Source of the DNA: an uncultured Rubrobacteraceae bacterium | GTDB lineage: Bacteria > Actinomycetota > Rubrobacteria > Rubrobacterales > Rubrobacteraceae | Length of the DNA: 41,731 nucleotides | NCBI GenBank assembly: GCA_902805975.1 | Contig: CADCUT010000070.1 | Coordinates: 1-41,731 of the forward strand | Direction of reading: 5' to 3' | Part shown: positions 26,947 through 33,821 of the stretch, piece by piece | Layout of the letters: the number at the start of each line of letters is the position of its first letter | Numbering within the stretch: position 1 is the first letter of the stretch | Translations under genes and position numbers: made by a program | The notes under the pieces: generated by a model | What the model saw: only the letters and a program-made list of their open reading frames with translations | Database searches by the model: none | Told to the model about the DNA's origin: nothing

Positions 26947-27330
26947 CTAGGTGACCACCTGGTCGGCCACGGTGCGGGGGTCGAAGTAGGCGCGGAAGCG
27001 GCTTACCTTGCCTTCCTCTATCTCGAGGAGGCTGACGCCGTCGTAGGAGACATCCTTGCCGTTGGCGTCGCCCGAGGTGGTCCATTCGAGGGCGGCGTGG
27101 CCGTCGTCGTCGGCGAAGATGTTGCGGAACTCGCTCTTCATGCTGCCGAAGGTGGCCCTGTAGCTCGTCCAGAACTCGCGCAGGCCGTCGTGGCCCGAGA
27201 AGGTCTTTGGGACCGCCACGTTTCCCACGTCGCAGTCCTCGGTGTGGACCTCGACGAGGGCCTCGACATCCCTGTCCTCTTCAAGCTTCCACAGCGCTTC
27301 CACGAACTTGTCGGCGACTTCTTTGGACAT
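26947..27330 (-). CDS. NTF2-like/SnoaL-fold protein
   Basis: 127 residues, a typical single-domain length. The pattern FVEALWKLEEDRDVEALVEV, then GHDGLREFWTSYRATF, then a beta-rich C-terminus (ALEWTTSGDANGKDVSYDGV, SRFRAYFD) is that of NTF2-like proteins such as SnoaL or DUF4440 members. The ATG has GGAGA seven bases upstream. The family includes cyclases, isomerases and ligand-binding proteins, so the substrate cannot be predicted. Confidence 0.8.
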   Translation of the reverse strand: MSKEVADKFVEALWKLEEDRDVEALVEVHTEDCDVGNVAVPKTFSGHDGLREFWTSYRATFGSMKSEFRNIFADDDGHAALEWTTSGDANGKDVSYDGVSLLEIEEGKVSRFRAYFDPRTVADQVVT

Positions 27331-27410
27331 GTGGGATCTCCTCGTTCGGGGGGCGGTCTCGGACGAGGGTAGTGCTTACCCCGGTGGGCGGGCTGTAAAT
27401 CCGCACCCAC

Positions 27411-27556
27411 GGAGGTTCTAGGTTCTAGGTTTCAGGCATCCGGGGGCTGGGCGTGGCCCGGAGCCCGGCATCGCAGCCCCCGGGTGATCTGTTGGGGTGA
27501 AACGGCGCTCCCCACATCTCAAAACCTAGAGCCTAAAACCTAGAGCCTAAAAGCCC
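27411..27556. repeat. Intergenic inverted-repeat element, copy 2
   Basis: Left side (27411-27440) has tandem GGTTCTAGGTT units ending in AGGTTTCAGGCATC. The right side (27517-27555) has AAAACCTAGAGCCT twice in tandem. The arms are largely complementary, and the centre adds a GGGGGCT/AGCCCCC stem. It shares AGGTTTCAGG and CTCAAAACCT with the element at 22302-22489. Confidence 0.6.
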
Positions 27557-27571
27557 GGGGCTCGTGCCGCT

Positions 27572-28093
27572 CTAGTCTTTCGGGACTTCTTCGATCTCGA
27601 CGCGCTCGATGGTCTCGCCCGGCTCCCGGGCCCGCTGGGGGTCCCGCTCCTCGATGGCGTTGACCGCGTCCATGCCGTCGACTACCTCGCCGAAGACCGC
27701 GTGCCTGTCGTCCAGCCACGGCGTCGCCACGTGCGTGATAAAGAACTGTGAGCCGCCCGTGTTCGGGCCCGCGTTCGCCATCGAGAGGACGCCAGGCTTA
27801 TCGTGGCGGAGCTCGGGGTGGAACTCGTCCGGGATGCGGTAGCCGGGCCCGCCGGTACCCGTCCCCGTCGGGTCGCCCCCCTGCACCATGAAGTCCTTTA
27901 TGACCCGGTGAAAGGTCGTCCCGTCGAAGTAGCCGTCCCTGGCGAGAGAGACGAAGTTGTTGACCGTCTCCGGCGCCTCCTCGGCGAAGAGCCGCACCCT
28001 CACGGTTCCTTTACCCGTGACGAGCACCGCGTGGTAGTCGTAGCCCGGCTTGAGCGCCATCTCGGGCGGCCGGTCGTAGCCCTTCTCGGTCAT
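27572..28093 (-). CDS. Cyclophilin-type peptidyl-prolyl cis-trans isomerase
   Basis: 173 residues with the cyclophilin core: [41 protein letters not shown] and [14 protein letters not shown]. There is no signal peptide, so it is cytoplasmic. It accelerates proline isomerisation in folding proteins. The ATG has a strong AGGAGG upstream. The inverted-repeat element lies directly downstream and may act as its terminator. Confidence 0.95.
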   Translation of the reverse strand: MTEKGYDRPPEMALKPGYDYHAVLVTGKGTVRVRLFAEEAPETVNNFVSLARDGYFDGTTFHRVIKDFMVQGGDPTGTGTGGPGYRIPDEFHPELRHDKPGVLSMANAGPNTGGSQFFITHVATPWLDDRHAVFGEVVDGMDAVNAIEERDPQRAREPGETIERVEIEEVPKD

Positions 28094-28227
28094 CTTGCCT
28101 CCTGGGTCCGTTGGAACTACAGATGCTACCCGAAGTCCGCGTGATGACCAGCCGGGACCGCCGATTGACGGGTTTTGGCCGTGATGCCATACTGCGCGCC
28201 CTATCGTTGGGGAAGAGGAGGGCCGCG

Positions 28228-28525
28228 GTGGATCAACTCACCATCAAGGCCAAGCTGAAGGCCAAAAGCGGCGCCGAGGAGAGGCTCTTGGAGGCGTGCC
28301 GCAAGCCCGTCGGGCCGACTCTAGCCGGGGAGGGACGCATAAACTATTGACGTGCGCCGCCCTGTCGAGGACCCCGGATTGATCACGTTGTATGAGGACT
28401 GGACGAGCCGGCCGCTGTGGTGGCGGCACATGGAGTCCCCGCGCACGCGAGAGTTCCCGGCCAACACCGACGACATCGTCGAGGTATGGGGGCTTTTCCA
28501 GGACGAGAAGGCGGGGGGCGCCTGA
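28228..28525 (+). pseudogene. Frameshifted antibiotic biosynthesis monooxygenase (ABM) family gene
   Basis: GTG 28228 follows GAGGAGG at good spacing. The first frame reads [20 protein letters not shown] and ends GEGRINY at a TGA (28348-28350). One base on, the next frame continues exactly as the family does: DVRRPVEDPGLITLYEDW, then RHMESPRTREF, to a stop at 28525. An extra T at 28347/28348 accounts for the break. Family members (YgiN-like) are quinol monooxygenases or heme-degrading proteins of about 95-100 residues, which fits the joined length. It could be a pseudogene or a sequence error; the intact downstream half suggests a recent event. Confidence 0.75.
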
Positions 28526-28576
28526 TCCCCACTTCAGGCACTGTAATGCCGTGACGATCCCAACGGAAGGACGCCA

Positions 28577-29254
28577 GTGAAGATCACGTTCTACGCCCAC
28601 GCCAGCTTCCGCCTGGAGGCCGATGGTCTCTCCGTCGTGACCGACCCCTACACGCCGGGCCCCGGGGGCTCGAACTTCGACCCGATAGACGAGCCGGCGG
28701 ACCTTGTGATCATGTCCTCCGCCACCGACTCCTTCCACTCCGATCCTGGCCATGTACGGGGCGACCCGACGGTCGTGAACGCCCTGGAGCTGCCCTCTGA
28801 GGGAGAGGAAGTGCTGGGCGTACCTATCCGCCCGTTCCCCGCCATGGAGAGCATGACCTTCGACTTCGGGCGCGACCCGGACGCGAACGCCCTCTACCTT
28901 TTCACGCTCGGGGCCTTGCGCGTCCTGCACATGGGCGACATCGGGAACCCCGTTCCCGAGGCGCACCTCGACGCGCTGGGCGGGACCGTGGACGTGCTCT
29001 TCGCGCTCACCGGAGCCCACGCGACGATCTCGCTCGAAGACCTCGACGCGGCCATAGCCGCCATTGGGCCGCGCGTGGTGATCCCGATGCACTACTTCAG
29101 CCCGCGCGGCGTGCTGGAGATCGAGCCCGTCGAGACCTTCCTCGAACGCTGCCCGCCCGGCGCCGTGACGAGGGTCGGCGGCCCGGAGCTGGAACTCACG
29201 CCCGAGACCCTCCCCGACTCGCTCCACGTCTACGTGCTGGAGCAGTCGCGCTGA
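28577..29254 (+). CDS. MBL-fold protein with altered metal-binding motif
   Basis: 225 residues starting MKITFYAHASFRLEADGLSV, the typical first strands of UlaG-like MBL-fold hydrolases, with DPY, LHMGDIG and MHYFSP at the expected later places. The HxHxDH motif should follow the third strand, but here the sequence is MSSATDSFHSD, so most metal ligands are absent. The protein may have lost hydrolase activity or bind metal differently. It starts 51 bases after the ABM relic on the same strand. Confidence 0.8.
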   Translation: MKITFYAHASFRLEADGLSVVTDPYTPGPGGSNFDPIDEPADLVIMSSATDSFHSDPGHVRGDPTVVNALELPSEGEEVLGVPIRPFPAMESMTFDFGRDPDANALYLFTLGALRVLHMGDIGNPVPEAHLDALGGTVDVLFALTGAHATISLEDLDAAIAAIGPRVVIPMHYFSPRGVLEIEPVETFLERCPPGAVTRVGGPELELTPETLPDSLHVYVLEQSR

Positions 29255-29269
29255 ACCAGCGTCCGCGCC

Positions 29270-30319
29270 TTACAGCGCGTAGTCGCCGGTGTGGGCCTCC
29301 TCGAGGTAGCGGGCGAGGAGGGTTATGGCGGCCTGGACGTCGTCTGCGTTCACCATCTCGTTGGGGGTGTGGACGTAGCGGCAGGGGATGGAGAGGGTTA
29401 TGGCCGGGATGCCGCCGTGCAGGCGCTGGACGCCGCCGGCGTCGGTGCCGCCGAACGGGAGTATCTCCATCTGGTGCGGGATGTTCTCGCGCTCGGCGAT
29501 GCTCCGAAAGTGCTCGACCAGCTTGGGATGAGAGATAGAGTAGCCGTCCATGATCTTGAGCGCCACGCCCTTGCCGAGGGCCGAGATCTCGTTCTCGTTC
29601 CCCCCGCCCGGCACGTCCACCGCCAGCGTTACGTCGAGCGCCACGACGACCGTGGGCTCCAGCGCGGCCCCGCTCGCCGCCGCACCGCGCAACCCGACCT
29701 CTTCCTGGCTTGTGGCGGCGGCGTACACGGTCGCCTCGTGGTCGCCCAAGGCCCGCAGCGCCTCGTACATGACGAAGACGCCGACGCGGTCGTCCATCGC
29801 CTTGCCGATAAAGTTGTCTCCGACCTTCTCTAGCGTACGGTCCATGACCGCGTAGTCCCCGACCCGGACCTTCTCCTTTACCTCGTCTGCCGGCATCCCG
29901 AGGTCCACGAAGAACTCGTCCGCTTTGGGAGGTTTCTTGTCCTCCTCGGTGGCGATGTGGGGCGGCTTGCGCTGGGGCTGGAGCACGCCCCGAAAAGCCT
30001 CGCCGCTTGCGGTGGTGACGATGAGGCGCTGGGAGACCATGTTCGCGGGGTCGTGGCCGCCGAGAGTCTGAAGCCTCAGGAAGCCCTTGTCGTCGATGTG
30101 CTTGACGAGGAACCCGATCTCGTCGGTGTGGGCCGCGACCATGACGCGCACGTCGTCGCTGCCCTTTATGGTCCCGATCACGCTCCCGAGCGCGTCGGTG
30201 CGGACCTCGCCGGTGAGGGAGCCAAGCTCCTCGCGCGCGATCTCCCTCTGCTGCTCCTCCCGCCCCGGCACCCCGGGCGTCTCGATCAACCGCTTCAACA
30301 AAGCCTCGTTTAAAGCCAT
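29270..30319 (-). CDS. M42-family metallo-aminopeptidase
   Basis: 349 residues, the usual M42 length. Metal and catalytic motifs are present: VAAHTDEIGFLV, GKAMDDRVGVFVMYEAL, ATSQEEVGLRGA, VALDVTLAVDVPG and RYVHTPNEMV. These are dinuclear-metal, often dodecameric, cytoplasmic aminopeptidases (tetrahedral-aminopeptidase/glutamyl-aminopeptidase type) that trim peptides after the proteasome or other proteases. It lies downstream of the phosphatidyltransferase gene on the same strand, 146 bases apart. Confidence 0.93.
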   Translation of the reverse strand: MALNEALLKRLIETPGVPGREEQQREIAREELGSLTGEVRTDALGSVIGTIKGSDDVRVMVAAHTDEIGFLVKHIDDKGFLRLQTLGGHDPANMVSQRLIVTTASGEAFRGVLQPQRKPPHIATEEDKKPPKADEFFVDLGMPADEVKEKVRVGDYAVMDRTLEKVGDNFIGKAMDDRVGVFVMYEALRALGDHEATVYAAATSQEEVGLRGAAASGAALEPTVVVALDVTLAVDVPGGGNENEISALGKGVALKIMDGYSISHPKLVEHFRSIAERENIPHQMEILPFGGTDAGGVQRLHGGIPAITLSIPCRYVHTPNEMVNADDVQAAITLLARYLEEAHTGDYAL

Positions 30320-30465
30320 ACCCTCTCCCTTCGATCTGTTCCGAAACCCGTGGAAAGCCTACCAGCCCCCGACCCCCAAGGAAGTCAAAAAGCCGAAAGG
30401 CACCGGAGGGGCCGTGCCGAAAGGCGCGAAGCGGGCCGCAGCGTGCGCGACGGCCAGGGGAGGAG

Positions 30466-31236
30466 CTACCCCTCCGGCTGCTCTTCCAGGCGGCGGGCTT
30501 CGAGCATCTTGGCCGAGAGGTAGAGGCTCAGGCCGAAGTAGTAGAAGAGGTAGAGGAAGGAGAAGGCCAGCAGCAGCGGGTGCGGGTCGGGCATCTGCCA
30601 GAGGATCGCGGCGTAGCTCCCGAGCCAGAGCGTGGTGAGGGTGAGCGAGAGCTTCCTGAAGACCGCCGTGCGCGTCGGGTAGACGTAGCGGATGGGTACG
30701 AAGACCAGGAAGGAGCAGACGACGAGCACCGTCGCAAGCGTCCCCGGGCTCGGCCCGAACACGATGGCGTAGAACGCCACGACGTTGAAGTAGCTCGGGA
30801 AGCCCAGGAAGAAGTGGTCGTCGGTCTTGGCGTCGACCCGGCAGAACTGGTAGCTCGAAGCCAGGAGCGGCAGCGAGGCGAGCACGATGCCGGCGTTCCC
30901 CTCCGGCAGGTAGCCCTCGCTCCACAAGAGCACTATCGGGGCGAAGACGTAGGTCATGTAGTCCACGATGTTGTCGAGCTGCGCCCCGTCAAAGAACGGG
31001 AGCGCCTCGCTTACCCGAAAACGCCTCGCGAGCAGGCCGTCGGTGCTGTCTATGAGGAGGGAGAAAAACATCAGCCACAGCGCCTTGACGGCCTCGCCCT
31101 GGAATGCGGCGACGAGCATCAGGAGCGCCAACACGGCGCCGCTGGCCGTGTACAGGTGCACGAACACCGCCTTCATCCTGAACCAAGACGGCGTGGCCTC
31201 CACGCTACCGGTCTCTTCTGTGCCGGGCTCGATCAT
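30466..31236 (-). CDS. CDP-alcohol phosphatidyltransferase, phosphatidylcholine-synthase-like
   Basis: 256 residues with about eight membrane segments. The CDP-alcohol phosphatidyltransferase signature is complete: DSTDGLLARRF followed by GAQLDNIVDY. The segment FCRVDAKTDDHFFLGFPSYF and the VHLYTASGAV start are features I associate with bacterial phosphatidylcholine synthase (Pcs), which joins choline to CDP-diacylglycerol. The first ATG is used; MKAVFVHLY 20 codons on is an alternative start. Substrate assignment to choline is inference; another alcohol is possible. Confidence 0.8.
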   Translation of the reverse strand: MIEPGTEETGSVEATPSWFRMKAVFVHLYTASGAVLALLMLVAAFQGEAVKALWLMFFSLLIDSTDGLLARRFRVSEALPFFDGAQLDNIVDYMTYVFAPIVLLWSEGYLPEGNAGIVLASLPLLASSYQFCRVDAKTDDHFFLGFPSYFNVVAFYAIVFGPSPGTLATVLVVCSFLVFVPIRYVYPTRTAVFRKLSLTLTTLWLGSYAAILWQMPDPHPLLLAFSFLYLFYYFGLSLYLSAKMLEARRLEEQPEG

Positions 31237-31295
31237 CGAGTCTTCCCAGATCCTCTCCTCGAAGTTCCCCCAATAATAACAGCCGCCGCAATCCC

Positions 31296-32981
31296 CTACG
31301 TCTCCGTGTTCACCTTGAGACCCCGAAACCTGTTCACCGCCGCCGCAACCTCCTGAGCCCGCGGCAAACTCATCTCCCCGGGATGCCCCCGGAACCGGCC
31401 GAGATCGTCGAGGCCCTCCCGCGAGATACCGGATAAAGCTCCTTCTATTATCTCTTTGACACCCCCGTCGCCGCCGTCCGCGAACCGGCCGACGATGCGG
31501 GCGGCGGCCTCCGTCTGGCCGGCCTCGGCGAGTTGCTCCACGGAGGAGAGATCCACCCTCTCCCGCCCGAGCTCGACCGTGACGAGGCCCCGGCCCCTCG
31601 CCGTCTCCCGTTTCCCGCGACGGAGGTCCAGGGACGAGGCCCGCAGGCGGCGCGGCTTCGGCCGGCGCATCTCCCGAGCTTCGAGGGGGGCGCGGGGCGG
31701 GAAGCGCCCGACGACCTCGCGGGCCTCCCGTGTGGCGTCCGAGGCGGAGTATTCTTCTAGCAGGATCACGCGGTCCGCCACCTCCAGGTAGTCCCCGACC
31801 CCGCCGACGACGACCACCGTTGAGACGCCCAGGGAGCGGTGCAGCGGACGTACCAGATCTATAAACGGGGTGATGGGCTCGCGGCGGACGAGCTCGCGCA
31901 TCCTCTCGTCCCTGACCATGAAGTTCGTGGCGCTCGTGTCCTCGTCAACGAGTAGCAGGGAGGTGCCGACCTCCAGCGCCTCCGCGATGTTCGCCGCCTG
32001 CGAGGTAGAGCCCGACGCGTTCGGGGTGGAGAAGCTCTCGGTCGAGCGACCACCCGGAAGGTCCCCGATCATGGCCGAGATGTCCACCCCCGCGACACTC
32101 CGCCCATCCTCCGCCCTGACCTTGACCGCATCCCCCCGCGACACCACGAGCTCCCGCCCGTCCCCGGGGACGTGGTCGTAGACCCCCCACGAGAGGGCCG
32201 AGAGCAGCGTGCTCTTCCCGTGAAACCCGCCCCCGGCCACGAGGGTAACGCCCTCGGGTATTCCCATGCCCGTCACGACGCCCCGGTTGGGCAACTCCAC
32301 CTCGACCCGAAACTCCGGCGGGCTCTCGAAAGGCACCGCGCCCTCCCCCAACGGCCGGTCGCTCGCCCCGCTCTCCCGCGGCAGCACGGACCCGTCCGCC
32401 ACGAACGCCACGAGGCCGAGGGAGGGCAGAAGATCCCTCAAGTGGTTCGCGTCCTCGACCGACGAGACGTGGAGCCTGGCCCGATCCAGCTCGACGCTCT
32501 CCGGCACCAGCGCCCGGCCCACGACCTCGGGCAGCTCTTCGAGCAGCACGGCGACCGCGGCCCGGCCGTCCACGCTGCGTCCGCGGGCCGGGAGCCCCAC
32601 GGCCATCCTCGCCTCGACGGAATCTCTCCCCACGACCATCGAGGTGCGGGGGAGGACCTTCTGGGAGGGACGCTGTATCTCCACCCTCCCGCTGCCGCCC
32701 GAGCCGCGGTCGCCGCGCACGACGGCGCGGATGGCCCGGTCCACCTCGCGGGTCAGGAGATCCTCGAAGGCGACCCGTCGCACCCGGTTCTCGAAGAGGG
32801 ACGGGTCGAAGCGGTTATCCCTGGTCCTGACCCTGACCAGGGACGGCGGGGCGAACGGGTCGCGCTGGACCCGGTCGACGAGCAGCGTGAAGTCGTCGAA
32901 CTCGAAAGAACCCGCGAGGTCCTTGTAGGCGCCGTAGCCCTTGCGGTCTATGCGGTCGAGCGTGGATCTCAGGCGACGCAT
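31296..32981 (-). CDS. Predicted ABC-class ATPase (COG3044-like)
   Basis: About 561 residues from ATG 32981. The longer frame to 33203 adds 74 low-complexity residues and has no better ribosome binding site. MRRLRSTLDRIDRKGYGAYK at the start, Walker A in GGGFHGKSTLLSALSWGVYD, and Walker B in LLLVDEDTSATNFMVRD match the large single-polypeptide ABC-ATPase family without membrane domains. It is cytoplasmic and its biological role is unknown; members are usually encoded as isolated genes, as here. Confidence 0.87.
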   Translation of the reverse strand: MRRLRSTLDRIDRKGYGAYKDLAGSFEFDDFTLLVDRVQRDPFAPPSLVRVRTRDNRFDPSLFENRVRRVAFEDLLTREVDRAIRAVVRGDRGSGGSGRVEIQRPSQKVLPRTSMVVGRDSVEARMAVGLPARGRSVDGRAAVAVLLEELPEVVGRALVPESVELDRARLHVSSVEDANHLRDLLPSLGLVAFVADGSVLPRESGASDRPLGEGAVPFESPPEFRVEVELPNRGVVTGMGIPEGVTLVAGGGFHGKSTLLSALSWGVYDHVPGDGRELVVSRGDAVKVRAEDGRSVAGVDISAMIGDLPGGRSTESFSTPNASGSTSQAANIAEALEVGTSLLLVDEDTSATNFMVRDERMRELVRREPITPFIDLVRPLHRSLGVSTVVVVGGVGDYLEVADRVILLEEYSASDATREAREVVGRFPPRAPLEAREMRRPKPRRLRASSLDLRRGKRETARGRGLVTVELGRERVDLSSVEQLAEAGQTEAAARIVGRFADGGDGGVKEIIEGALSGISREGLDDLGRFRGHPGEMSLPRAQEVAAAVNRFRGLKVNTET

Positions 32982-32989
32982 CTCCCCCC

Positions 32990-33380
32990 GATGCCTAACA
33001 GATCGCGCGATCCCCGAAGTATAGCCGCCCTCCCCGACACCTCCAGCGCAGCGCGAAGGAGATGGTCTCCGGCAGTAGATCCCGGGCCCTCGCGTTCTCT
33101 GTTGGCCGCCCCCCCTGGATGCTCGTCCCTGTGGGCGCGGGGTCGGTGAGGACGGGATCGCTAACCACCGGCGCCTCGCAGGCGTCCCCGATCCCGTCGG
33201 CATCGTGGTAGTAGGGCGGGGTCTCGGCGTCTAGCACTCGGGCGGCAAAAGCGCCGGTGGTGGACGGCGGGCGCCCTGACCTGCACCACCAGGGCGTCCG
33301 CCTCGGACTCAGAGAGGGCCACCTTGGCGTCGATCTCTATACCGGTGAACCCATCCTCTCCACCTCCAATATACAGCGCA
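32990..33380. other. Region left of the rifampicin resistance island
   Basis: On the minus strand scattered frames read GALYIGGGEDGFTGIEIDAK, SESEADALVVQVR and DADGIGDACE. The last resembles a thrombospondin type 3 repeat. They may be remains of a calcium-binding repeat protein, but they are in different frames and I cannot support a gene. Confidence 0.3.
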
Positions 33381-33405
33381 CCGGGGGCTTGCTTCAAGCC
33401 CCCGG
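33381..33405. promoter_or_regulatory. Palindrome resembling the rifamycin-associated element (RAE)
   Basis: Perfect 11-bp arms, CCGGGGGCTTG and CAAGCCCCCGG, separated by three bases. From memory, the RAE found before rifamycin-inactivating genes of actinobacteria is a 19-bp inverted repeat of the form GGGGCTTG-N3-CAAG with a C-rich right end, which this fits. CATAAT at 33414-33419 is a good -10 just downstream, so the palindrome overlaps the -35 area. The first intact gene downstream is the rifampicin phosphotransferase. Confidence 0.7.
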
Positions 33406-33413
33406 TCGTGCCG

Positions 33414-33419
33414 CATAAT
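33414..33419 (+). promoter_or_regulatory. Likely -10 element of the rifampicin resistance unit
   Basis: CATAAT, five of six bases matching the consensus, nine bases after the RAE-like palindrome. TTGCTT inside the palindrome with a 19-base spacer is the best -35 candidate. Confidence 0.45.
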
Positions 33420-33556
33420 GCCCGCCAGAAACGGCGGAAACGGGAGTAGCGAGATGTGCGGGTCGCGCTGGGACGTCGAGCCGAGGGTGGGCTCGCGGTG
33501 CGGTTGGGGGGGCGGCGCGGAGGTGCGGGCATGCGCGGCGCCTGACTCCGCCGGCC

Positions 33557-33798
33557 CGTGTCGGCGAGCTGGCGGTGCCAGTCTATAGCGGACGTAGGGT
33601 GGTGGGTTCGCGCAGGACGACGCAGGCGTCGACGCGGGGCTGTCCGAGGGCCCGGTGCCGCGGGCCGGCGGGTACCTGGTCGGGTGCGACGGAGGCGGTC
33701 CTATCTGGAGAGCAGCCGGCATCGATTTCCGAGGGTGGGATTCGACGAGCAGCAGAATGGAGGATGGGGGTCCGGTGAGACCCTGCGACATTCTCTAG
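33557..33798 (+). pseudogene. FAD-monooxygenase fragment (rifampicin-monooxygenase-like), left copy
   Basis: Two frames joined near 33605 read RVGELAVPVYSGRRVVG, then FAQDDAGVDAGLSEGPVPRA, then YLVGCDGG and AAGIDFRGWDSTSS. This is the middle part of class A flavin monooxygenases; the GCDGG segment contacts FAD. A one-base loss separates the frames and the stop is at 33796. It lies between the RAE-like promoter and the phosphotransferase, so it may be the original target of that promoter. Confidence 0.75.
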
Positions 33799-33821
33799 AG
33801 AACGCACAAGGGAGGGAGCGG

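Noticed and set aside
32995..33237. Thrombospondin type 3 repeat protein on the minus strand
   Set aside because: Only one DADGIGDACE segment is seen, and the adjacent frames do not join into a protein.
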